From the IMG/VR virus record IMGVR_UViG_3300044948_000139, positions 1 to 23,934 of that record: a stretch of 23,934 bases of DNA. The stretch is one strand, 5' to 3'. This DNA comes from a virus. Each line of letters begins with the position of its first letter. Position 1 is the stretch's first letter. The position numbers were made by a program, and so were the translations under genes. The notes beneath the pieces are model-generated. The model was not told where the DNA came from, ran no database searches, and saw only the letters and a program-made list of their open reading frames with translations. This document shows positions 15,059-20,275 of the stretch, piece after piece.

Positions 15059-15082
15059 ATCAACAACAGATAGCCATGTCAA
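15054..15082 (-). promoter_or_regulatory. Leftward early sigma70-like promoter
   Basis: On the - strand TTGACA (15077-15082) is followed after exactly 17 bases by TATTAT (15054-15059). The -35 is perfect and the -10 is five of six. It points into the leftward early operon beginning at 15000. Confidence 0.75.
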
Positions 15083-15112
15083 GTATTATTTATACATTTA
15101 TTGAAAATAATT

Positions 15113-15472
15113 ATGAAAATATCAGAACACCAAGAACAAGTCATGCTGATCACATGGTTTAGAATGCAATACAAGCAATACAAGTATCACCTTTGGGCGA
15201 TCCCTAACGGTGGATCACGGCACATAGTCACGGCAGTCAATTTAAAGGCAGAGGGAGTACTTGCCGGAGTCAGCGACCTATTCTTAATGATTCCTAAAGG
15301 TGAGTATCACGGAATGTTTATTGAGATGAAGGCAAAGTCTGGCAAAGTGTCAGATAGCCAGAAAGAGTTTATGGCAGCAGCTAGTTCAATGAACTACTTA
15401 GCTGTTGTCTGCTTTGGTTTTGATGAAGCTAAAGAAGCTATCACAAAATACTTGCAAGAAGGTAAAAGTTAG
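15113..15472 (+). CDS. VRR-NUC domain nuclease, 119 aa
   Basis: This stand-alone VRR-NUC (PD-(D/E)XK superfamily) protein shows SEHQEQV at the N-terminus, AIPNGGSRHIVTAVNLKAEGV (29-49), AGVSDLFL (D55), MFIEMKAKSGKVS (E71, K73) and the trailing Q83. These are the catalytic and ligand positions of the family, whose members cut branched or flap DNA. ATG 15113 is chosen over TTG 15101. The ribosome site is poor either way, so it may be translated weakly or from a near-leaderless message. It is the first gene of the rightward replication operon. Confidence 0.88.
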   Translation: MKISEHQEQVMLITWFRMQYKQYKYHLWAIPNGGSRHIVTAVNLKAEGVLAGVSDLFLMIPKGEYHGMFIEMKAKSGKVSDSQKEFMAAASSMNYLAVVCFGFDEAKEAITKYLQEGKS

Positions 15473-15510
15473 TTTAAAGTAACGCTATCACTTGACGGTG
15501 AACATCGGAT

Positions 15511-15594
15511 AAACCTTAGTCAACACTCTGCTGGTATCCGCCAGTCCGTCAACATCCCTAAAAAAGATGAGAGTGTTGTCTAAGGTTTTTTTTT
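15511..15594 (+). terminator. Long-stem terminator / possible attenuator
   Basis: AAACCTTAGTCAACACTCT (15511-15529) pairs with 15570-15588 in 18 of 19 positions (one central T-T mismatch). The stem is followed at once by a T9 run (15586-15594), and the GGAG of the next gene comes directly after it. The 40-base loop contains a small CTGG/CCAG hairpin. Upstream TTGACGG (15492-15498) is complementary to CCGTCAA (15546-15552) in that loop, which would compete with or knot into the terminator. Confidence 0.75.
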
Positions 15595-15605
15595 GGAGAA
15601 AACAA

Positions 15606-16298
15606 ATGAAATGGTTTAAACATGATTCAGATTCAAGTAATGATGCAAAGCTAAAAAAACTACGTTTAAAGTATGGCGCACAAGGTTATGGCATATATTG
15701 GTATTGTTTAGAGCTGATTGCTAGGAATGTTGAAAAGCATAACTTAACCTTTGAGCTAGAACATGATGCAGAATTAATTGCTGATGACTTTAAATTAAGT
15801 AGCGATTTAGTGCAGCATATTATGACTTACATGGTGGAATTAGGTCTGTTTGAAGAAAGCAATGGAATGATTACTTGCTTAAAAATGGCAAGTAGAACAG
15901 ATGAATACACACAGAAGTTACTACAAAGCATTAAGAAGTATCCCGATAATATCACGACACTATCGGCACAAAGTCTGACAAAGTCCGTTCTAATAGAAGA
16001 GAATAGAACAGAAGAGATTATATTAGATAAGAAAGAAAAGACTATAAAGACAGAAGTGCTTGAGGATTACTTTGATGACTTTTGGTATAAATACCCAAAG
16101 AAAGTTGGAATTCAAGCTGCACGTAAGGCATGGAAAAAAGCAAACCCAGACATTATTAAAGTTATTGACGCTATCAACTGGCAACGAGAAACTAAGCAAT
16201 GGCAAGCAGAGGATGGTAAATATATTCCTAATCCTGCTACTTACTTAAACCAAGGTCGCTGGATGGATGAAGCACCAGAACAAGTTGCACCATTCTAG
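15606..16298 (+). CDS. Phage replication initiation protein (DUF4373-type N-terminus), 230 aa
   Basis: The start is MKWFKHDSDSSNDAKLKKLR with GGAG eight bases upstream. A longer in-frame version would run through the terminator stem and is rejected. Residues 1-95 (FKHDSDSS.D.KL..L...YG.QGYGIYWYCLELIA) match the Lin1244/DUF4373 N-terminal domain found in phage replisome organisers. After a charged linker, residues about 150-225 (FWYKYPKKVGIQAARKAWKK, then GKYIPNPATYLNQGRWMDE) match the C-terminal element common in phage O/DnaD-like initiators. It probably binds the origin and recruits the helicase loader encoded next. Confidence 0.82.
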   Translation: MKWFKHDSDSSNDAKLKKLRLKYGAQGYGIYWYCLELIARNVEKHNLTFELEHDAELIADDFKLSSDLVQHIMTYMVELGLFEESNGMITCLKMASRTDEYTQKLLQSIKKYPDNITTLSAQSLTKSVLIEENRTEEIILDKKEKTIKTEVLEDYFDDFWYKYPKKVGIQAARKAWKKANPDIIKVIDAINWQRETKQWQAEDGKYIPNPATYLNQGRWMDEAPEQVAPF

Positions 16299-16306
16299 GA
16301 GTTATC

Positions 16307-16735
16307 ATGATTGAAACTGACAAAAAAGCATTTAAAGATATGGTTAATGCCGTGTTTACTATTTACGGTAAGCCTTTACCTGAGAAAGAGATGCTGCGGA
16401 TCTGGTGGCATAAGCTAGAACGATTTGACTTTAATGTAGTTGGTCGTGCATTTGATAAATGGACTGATACACCAAACAAGCTACCTCAACCAGCAGATAT
16501 AGTGCAAATATGTAAGCCAAGAGAAGCCGAGTACCATGCATTACCATCACCAGCTAGTTATGCTGAGAATAAAGAGAACGTAGATAAGCTGAATAAGTTT
16601 ATTGCAGAAAAGCTAAAGCCTAAGACTGATTACCATGCTTGGGCTAAACGAATCTTACGCAATCCTAAGAACTTTCCGGAAACTTCTGTAGAGGCAGCAC
16701 ATAAATTGCTAGGAGAAAATTATGCGGTGGGTTGA
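16307..16735 (+). CDS. Probable replicative helicase loader (P/G39P-like), 142 aa
   Basis: The N-terminal 65 residues (FKDMVNAVFTIYGKPLPEKE, then IWWHKLERFDFNVVGRAFDKW and PQPADIVQIC) resemble the helical domain of phage helicase loader/inhibitor proteins. The C-terminus has YHAWAKRILRNPKNFPETSVEAA. It follows the initiator by eight bases with an AGGAG site, the usual O-P order in phages. No host-type dnaB gene is in the window, so it would load the host helicase or one encoded elsewhere. The assignment rests on pattern and context. Confidence 0.68.
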   Translation: MIETDKKAFKDMVNAVFTIYGKPLPEKEMLRIWWHKLERFDFNVVGRAFDKWTDTPNKLPQPADIVQICKPREAEYHALPSPASYAENKENVDKLNKFIAEKLKPKTDYHAWAKRILRNPKNFPETSVEAAHKLLGENYAVG

Positions 16736-16883
16736 ACAAGACAAGTATCACATTAGCTCTGGCTCATGGACTATAGCCAAATACTACTCAGCTACAGGAG
16801 TAAAGTACGGTCTTAGTCAGCGCAATAAAAACTTAGGTTATTACGATACGTTAGAAGAAGCCAAAAGAAACGCTAAAGATTAG
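16722..16883 (+). CDS. Small hypothetical protein, 53 aa
   Basis: The product begins MRWVEQDKYHISSGSWTIAK and looks like a compact beta-rich domain ending in a short helix (YYDTLEEAKRNAKD), similar in style to small phage AP2-like or DUF domains. The start overlaps the loader gene by 14 bases and has an AGGAG site. Unknown function. Confidence 0.7.
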   Translation: MRWVEQDKYHISSGSWTIAKYYSATGVKYGLSQRNKNLGYYDTLEEAKRNAKD

Positions 16884-16913
16884 TTGCATATTTTATACAA
16901 CGTGATATATAAT
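16884..16913 (+). promoter_or_regulatory. Candidate promoter for the HTH gene
   Basis: TTGCAT (16884-16889), 18-base spacer, perfect TATAAT (16908-16913). It begins right after the previous stop and lies 30 bases before the HTH gene. ATCAACGACAGA (16920-16931) follows, nearly identical to the sequence after the rightward -10 at 15053. Confidence 0.65.
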
Positions 16914-16942
16914 AATTCTATCAACGACAGAAAGGGTTATTA

Positions 16943-17110
16943 ATGACGCACACAGAGTTAAAAGCACTACGCACTAAAACAGGTTTATCACAAAAAGAGT
17001 TTGGCATGAAATTGTTTAAGACTAGGGATAGCATTGCCAAGTACGAGTCCGGCAAGTTTACGATTCCTGCTTACATTGACGTTTTATTGAAGGCTACGTT
17101 TAATGACTAA
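16943..17110 (+). CDS. XRE/Cro-like HTH regulator, 55 aa
   Basis: The whole protein is one HTH_3-type domain: LKALRTKTGLSQKEFGMKLF (6-25) gives helices 1-2, then TRDSIAKYESGKFTIPAYID. GLSQKEFG and the YESGK recognition-turn motif are typical of Cro/CI-like repressors. At 55 aa it is Cro-sized with no oligomerisation or protease domain. AAGGGTTATTA precedes the ATG. It has its own promoter and probably regulates the early promoters, possibly through sites shared with the block near 15050. Confidence 0.8.
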   Translation: MTHTELKALRTKTGLSQKEFGMKLFKTRDSIAKYESGKFTIPAYIDVLLKATFND

Positions 17111-17294
17111 AAAGTTTTTTGAACGTGGTAAGCAAATAGCTAAATGGGCAGACAATAATATGGCTAAAGATAATGGCTACTGGTGCGTAATATGCCAACG
17201 CTTTATTGAGGCAAATAAGGATGGATTGATTGTGCATGATGACATTACACATCCAAATAATATGACATTTGATGATGAGGAAAGACCACAATGA
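17103..17294 (+). CDS. Small protein with C2H2-like zinc motif, 63 aa
   Basis: The pattern C28-x2-C31-x13-H45-x4-H50 (WCVICQRF, then IVHDDITHP) is a plausible zinc finger. The N-terminus is a basic helix (MTKKFFERGKQIAKWADN) and the C-terminus is acidic. Its ATG overlaps the HTH stop (ATGACTAA) and its stop overlaps the next ATG (ATGA). Function unknown; nucleic acid binding is suggested by the finger and basic helix. Confidence 0.7.
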   Translation: MTKKFFERGKQIAKWADNNMAKDNGYWCVICQRFIEANKDGLIVHDDITHPNNMTFDDEERPQ

Positions 17295-17563
17295 CTAAAG
17301 ACGAAGCATTAAAGATGGCAGTTGAGCAATTATGGTCATGTTCAATGTTAATGAATTTAGACCACAGCGATTATTTATATGAAGATGTAATAAAAGCACA
17401 TGATGCGTGTAAAGAAGCATTAGAACAACCATCATGGCAAGGATTATCTAACGATATGGTTCGGGCTATAGGTGAAAAATGCGAAGAAAAAAATAGAGGG
17501 ATACTTAATTGGATTGATTTTTATAATGGCATTGAAAATATGCTAAAGGATAAAAATTCTTGA
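17291..17563 (+). CDS. Hypothetical phage protein, 90 aa
   Basis: The product opens MTKDEALKMAVEQLWSCSML and contains DVIKAHDACKEALEQPSW (32-49). This layout, a helix pair then C/IKEAL.QP, is one I recall from a widespread group of small phage proteins of unknown role. The ATGA overlap couples it to the zinc protein, and its stop overlaps a TTG start downstream. Confidence 0.7.
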   Translation: MTKDEALKMAVEQLWSCSMLMNLDHSDYLYEDVIKAHDACKEALEQPSWQGLSNDMVRAIGEKCEEKNRGILNWIDFYNGIENMLKDKNS

Positions 17564-17751
17564 CTGAAGTTTCATGTAACGAATGGATTAAGCGCATGAA
17601 GGCTGCTGGGTTCACAGGTAAGTTTAGGGCAACAGATGGTGTAAGAGTATTTACTGGTGAAATAAAGCAAGAAAAAATAGAAACGGTGAAAGTCAAGACT
17701 TCTACAGAGTCAAGACAAAAAATAAAGGATATGTTTAAAAATAATGTATAA
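17560..17751 (+). CDS. Small basic protein with TTG start, 63 aa
   Basis: TTG at 17560 overlaps the previous stop (TTGA) and has AAGGAT upstream. The product begins with a helix (CNEWIKRMKAAGFTGKFR), then GVRVFTGEIKQEK and a basic tail. An ATG at 17596 would remove the first 12 residues. It is the last gene before the homing-endonuclease insertion, so its natural downstream neighbour was probably ninB. Confidence 0.6.
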   Translation: MTEVSCNEWIKRMKAAGFTGKFRATDGVRVFTGEIKQEKIETVKVKTSTESRQKIKDMFKNNV

Positions 17752-17756
17752 TTACT

Positions 17757-17813
17757 TGTCGGTTGCTGGAGAGCAGGTAAGAATCTTTTGCTTGTACCAT
17801 TAGATTGCCGACA
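17757..17813 (+). other. Multi-branched inverted-repeat element before the HNH gene
   Basis: TGTCGG (17757-17762) pairs with CCGACA (17808-17813). Inside are GCT/AGC (17765-17774) and GGTAAG with CTTgtACC (17776-17798, two-base bulge). The layout is a small cloverleaf without a T-arm. It is too short for a tRNA and lacks the T-loop consensus. It may be a structured leader of the endonuclease mRNA or part of the mobile unit. Confidence 0.4.
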
Positions 17814-17844
17814 CACTCACTCAATATCGTACAAGGATGCTCAA

Positions 17845-18330
17845 ATGATTACACAAACAGAATTAAAAGAAATTTTAAATTACGACCCAGATACAGGTAT
17901 TTTTACTTGGATTAATCCAGTTAAAAAAACAATGATTAATTGTGTTGCTGGCAGTTTAACTGTACAGGGATATAAAGTAATAACAATCAAAAGAAAAAAT
18001 TATGCAGCACATCGCCTTGCATGGCTTTACATGAATGGAAAGTTTCCAAATAAATTTATTGACCACATTAATACAATTAAATCTGATAATAAGTTATCAA
18101 ATTTAAGAGATGTATCAAGAATTGAAAATGGACAAAATCAAATAAAAGCACATAAAAATAATAAATCAGGATTATTAGGTGTTACTTGGTATGCCAATAC
18201 AAGTTCATGGGTTGCTAAAATAAAAAATAATAATAAGTTAATTCATCTTGGATATTTTAAAAATCCTGAATTAGCGCATCAAGTATATTTAAAAGCAAAA
18301 CGTGAAATACATTTAGGATGCACAATATGA
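17845..18330 (+). CDS. HNH homing endonuclease with AP2 domain, 161 aa
   Basis: The N-terminal part (TELKEILNYDPDTGIFTWIN) and middle (YAAHRLAWLYMNGKFPNKFIDHIN, 53-76; NLRDVSRIENGQNQ, 86-99) form an HNH_3 nuclease with D73/H74 and N95/N98. The C-terminal 55 residues (NKSGLLGVTW, then WVAKIK and LGYFKNPELAHQVYLKAKRE) are an AP2 DNA-binding domain. Such proteins cut specific sites in related genomes lacking the gene and so spread it. ATG 17845 has AAGGA upstream; an in-frame ATG at 17788 lies inside the structured element. The coding is visibly richer in AAA/AAT codons than its neighbours, consistent with separate origin. It ends in an ATGA overlap with ninB. Confidence 0.88.
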   Translation: MITQTELKEILNYDPDTGIFTWINPVKKTMINCVAGSLTVQGYKVITIKRKNYAAHRLAWLYMNGKFPNKFIDHINTIKSDNKLSNLRDVSRIENGQNQIKAHKNNKSGLLGVTWYANTSSWVAKIKNNNKLIHLGYFKNPELAHQVYLKAKREIHLGCTI

Positions 18331-18698
18331 CTGAAATAAAATCATTTAACATTAGCACAAGCAATTTGCCTTACTTGTTTGAAAAGATTAAGGCATTAGA
18401 TTTATCACAGGGTTATATCGCTAACGTAACGATCAAGTCACACACACGTAACTTAGATCAAAATGCTAGGCTATGGAAACTATATGGTGCGCTTGGCGAA
18501 TATATTGGCGAGTCACCAGACAAAGTGCATGAACTAATGGGCTGGAAGTTTTTACGCAGCCAAAGTGTAGTAAATGGAGAAACAATTGAAGCTATAAAGA
18601 GTACAACTAAACTCTCTACGGCAGAGATGGCTGACTACCAACGGCATATAGAGCTTTGGTCTGGCAGCATAGGGTTTGTGTTTAATGAAAATATTTAA
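18327..18698 (+). CDS. ninB: NinB/Orf-family recombination mediator
   Basis: The 123-aa product matches the NinB (lambda Orf) family: VTIKSHTRNLDQNARLWKLYGALGE (38-62), PDKVHELMGWKFL (68-80), TKLSTAEMADYQRHIELW (96-113). Lambda Orf binds ssDNA and SSB and replaces RecFOR functions in phage recombination. The start is ATG 18327, overlapping the endonuclease stop as ATGA with AGGA upstream. ATG 18318 is in frame but has poorer spacing. It complements the annealing/exonuclease/SSB set encoded on the other strand. Confidence 0.85.
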   Translation: MTEIKSFNISTSNLPYLFEKIKALDLSQGYIANVTIKSHTRNLDQNARLWKLYGALGEYIGESPDKVHELMGWKFLRSQSVVNGETIEAIKSTTKLSTAEMADYQRHIELWSGSIGFVFNENI

Positions 18699-18906
18699 CT
18701 GGTTGGCTTATTGGGAACGAACCATCCCACCACCTGTATGGGTTGAAAGACTTGATAATTTTATTGGAGAGAATCAAGACTTAGATTATTTTTCATTAAT
18801 TGCTGAAGGTATAGAACGTAGTTGCCCATTAGATGCAAGTTACGCAAAATTTACTACAGAACAATTTAAGTTTGACGATGAATTTAACGAATATTATGGC
18901 GAGTAA
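18685..18906 (+). CDS. Hypothetical acidic protein, 73 aa
   Basis: The product begins MKIFNWLAYWERTIPPPVWV and is acidic toward the C-terminus (FDDEFNEYYGE). ATG 18685 is preferred to TTG 18676, with AGGG upstream. It overlaps ninB by 14 bases and the next gene by 11. Phage genes at this spot between ninB and Ref-like nucleases are often small and uncharacterised. No family recognised. Confidence 0.65.
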   Translation: MKIFNWLAYWERTIPPPVWVERLDNFIGENQDLDYFSLIAEGIERSCPLDASYAKFTTEQFKFDDEFNEYYGE

Positions 18907-19162
18907 AAAAGATGAAAAAAAATATCTTAGTAGGGTTGCTGCTCTTGGCTGTATTATCTGTGGTGCGGAAGCGGAAATTCACCATCTCAGAACTGGTATG
19001 GGACTTGGTATGCGTAATGACTACAAGAACGCTATACCACTATGTCCACCGCATCATAGGACGGGTGGGTATAAGGTAGCATATCATGCAGGTAGATTAG
19101 CATTTGAGTCCCAATTTGGGACAGAAATAGAATTATTAGAGAAAGTGAGAAATTTATTATGA
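18896..19162 (+). CDS. Ref-like (RecA-dependent nuclease type) HNH protein, 88 aa
   Basis: The product carries KKYLSRVAALGCIICGAEAE (9-27), IHHLRTGMGLGMR (28-40), IPLCPPHHRTGGYKVAYHAG (47-66) and FGTEIELLEKV. These match the small HNH nucleases related to phage P1 Ref, which cut DNA at RecA filaments. Cys19, Cys22, Cys50 and the His residues form the zinc and catalytic set. The start is ATG 18896, overlapping the previous gene; an upstream in-frame start is less likely. It lacks the long disordered N-terminus of P1 Ref. Confidence 0.82.
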   Translation: MASKKDEKKYLSRVAALGCIICGAEAEIHHLRTGMGLGMRNDYKNAIPLCPPHHRTGGYKVAYHAGRLAFESQFGTEIELLEKVRNLL

Positions 19163-19761
19163 TAGTTTTTCGTAAAAAAGTAGATGCATGGGTAGTAACA
19201 GCTAGGGATTCAGAATGTCAGATTATCCACATAGGTAATTACCAGACCCAAGAAGAAGCCAAGGCAGCAGAGCAAGCATATAGAGATAAAAGAATAGCAG
19301 AGGCATACGCACAACAAGAAGCAAAGCTAGACAGGTTGGCAAAAGAGATGGTTGCTAGATATAACGTCTACCTAGAGTTTTGCGTACTGCCTAAAACTTT
19401 AACAGACATGAAGCAGCAATTAGATGCTGATAAGAATACTGCGTCTAACACAATTAAGAGCTTAATGGCTAGAGGCTTTATGAAAAGCATTGTTGTTACC
19501 GACACCGGAACACGTAAGTATTACAGCTTTGTCACTACCAAGCTAATGAGCTACGAGGATGCATTAGAGTATGTGTCACCTAAGAAATACAAAACTAAAG
19601 TTAGCGAAAATACACCAACGATAGAAGGTGCTAGGGTAATTAATTTTGATGACAGGAAATTAAGTAGCTTATATATGAATCAACGTGCAATAGATAGGGC
19701 TAACATGAAATCACCTAAGAACCACGTAAGCGGATCAACAATGTCAGCGAGTGACTGGTAA
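19159..19761 (+). CDS. Winged-helix DNA-binding protein, 200 aa
   Basis: The N-terminal 45 residues (KKVDAWVVTARDSECQIIHIGNYQTQEEAKAA) resemble an AP2-like fold. Residues about 55-130 look like a winged helix: LAKEMVARYNVYLEFCVLPKTLTDMKQQL, recognition helix KNTASNTIKSLMARGF, wing SIVVTDTGTRKYYSF. The C-terminal tail is basic and polar. The start overlaps the Ref-like gene as ATGA. It is likely a transcription regulator, possibly for the switch to late genes that begins 600 bases downstream; that role is inferred from position. Confidence 0.7.
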   Translation: MIVFRKKVDAWVVTARDSECQIIHIGNYQTQEEAKAAEQAYRDKRIAEAYAQQEAKLDRLAKEMVARYNVYLEFCVLPKTLTDMKQQLDADKNTASNTIKSLMARGFMKSIVVTDTGTRKYYSFVTTKLMSYEDALEYVSPKKYKTKVSENTPTIEGARVINFDDRKLSSLYMNQRAIDRANMKSPKNHVSGSTMSASDW

Positions 19762-20009
19762 TGAGCGTACTAGACATCCAACACGGTGGCAATCACTACA
19801 AGGGCTTTGCAATACAGCCAGCAGAGTTTTGCTATTACAATAACATTCCGTACTTAGAGGCTACTGCAATCAAGTACCTTTGTCGGCATAGGAATAAGAA
19901 CGGTCTGGAGGATTTAAAGAAGGCGATGCATTTTATTGAGATGCTGATAGAGTTTGAGTACTCTCAAGAACCCAGCCATGAAGACATTATGAAAAATGTA
20001 ACTCCATAA
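19761..20009 (+). CDS. DUF3310 protein, 82 aa
   Basis: The family signature is clear: HGGNHYKGFAIQPAEFCYYN (8-27), YLEATAIKYLCRHRNKNGLEDLKKAMHFIEMLI (31-63). DUF3310 proteins are small phage proteins related to a region of the T7 gp1.7 nucleotide kinase, so a role in nucleotide metabolism is possible. TAATG overlap with the preceding gene. It is the last gene of the rightward early/replication operon and ends 22 bases from the convergent pqqA gene. Confidence 0.85.
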   Translation: MSVLDIQHGGNHYKGFAIQPAEFCYYNNIPYLEATAIKYLCRHRNKNGLEDLKKAMHFIEMLIEFEYSQEPSHEDIMKNVTP

Positions 20010-20013
20010 CTGG

Positions 20014-20032
20014 GTATATACAATCTATATAC
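20014..20032. other. AT-rich hairpin between convergent genes
   Basis: GTATATA / TATATAC is a perfect 7-bp inverted repeat around CAATC, lying exactly between the DUF3310 stop and the pqqA stop. It is too AT-rich for a strong terminator but is well placed as a weak bidirectional one. Confidence 0.35.
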
Positions 20033-20103
20033 TATTTGTTCATTACGTACATAGTAACTTCAAAGCCAAAACGCATTTCAGTAGCTGCTGGTGATGTCCA
20101 CAT
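20032..20103 (-). CDS. pqqA: PqqA, PQQ precursor peptide, 23 aa
   Basis: The peptide starts MWTSPAATEMRFGFEVTMY and ends VMNK. It matches the recalled PqqA consensus ([20 protein letters not shown] and two to four more residues) at most positions and has the same length. Glu15 and Tyr19 of the invariant E-V-T-x-Y are in the exact register used by the radical SAM enzyme PqqE, with the chaperone PqqD, to form the carbon-carbon cross-link that becomes pyrroloquinoline quinone. AAGGA sits about nine bases before the ATG. The gene stands alone on the - strand between two rightward operons, with no pqqB, C, D, E or F nearby. One peptide is consumed per PQQ, so the phage could raise cofactor supply using host enzymes. 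Confidence 0.93.
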   Translation of the reverse strand: MWTSPAATEMRFGFEVTMYVMNK

Positions 20104-20204
20104 GATTAGATTCCTTTGTTTTATGTACACGTCATTGTGTATATGTACGAATTATGCTCTTTTTTAGACACGTTACCATAGTTAAAACCATTAAAAGTGA
20201 TATA

Positions 20205-20233
20205 TTGACCAAGATTGATTAGTATGGTAAAGT
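20205..20233 (+). promoter_or_regulatory. Candidate rightward (late) promoter
   Basis: TTGACC (20205-20210), 17-base spacer, TAAAGT (20228-20233). The -35 is five of six and the -10 four of six. It is the best candidate upstream of the late operon and starts only about 10 bases before a terminator hairpin. Confidence 0.5.
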
Positions 20234-20248
20234 CACGTAACGATTTAT

Positions 20249-20275
20249 AGTAGTGCGAGTCCGCATTACTTTTTT
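20249..20275 (+). terminator. Intrinsic terminator
   Basis: AGTAGTGCG (20249-20257) pairs with CGCATTACT (20262-20270), nine pairs with one G-U, around an AGTC loop. It is followed by a T6 run ending at 20275. It could stop early transcription or terminate a short transcript from the promoter just upstream. Confidence 0.75.

Larger units (their letters stand above)
15017..15098. repeat. Promoter-block repeat, copy B
   Basis: Same blocks as copy A: TCTATTA (15017-15023), TTGCTGCGATGTGT (15038-15051) and CAAGTATTATTTATACATT (15080-15098). The near-perfect segments at both ends of each copy and divergent sequence between them suggest conserved binding sites rather than a recent duplication. Confidence 0.7.

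Noticed and set aside
15567-15605. Longer start for the replication initiator
   Set aside because: It would translate the terminator stem and T tract; the family domain begins exactly at MKWFKHDS.
17100-17816. - strand frames at 17100-17291 and 17505-17816
   Set aside because: They lie antisense to the coupled small-gene string and across the structured element, with hydrophobic or Cys-odd composition typical of shadows.
17757-17830. tRNA gene
   Set aside because: The element is about 57 bases, has no GTTCGA-type T-loop and no proper anticodon stem of five pairs with a seven-base loop.
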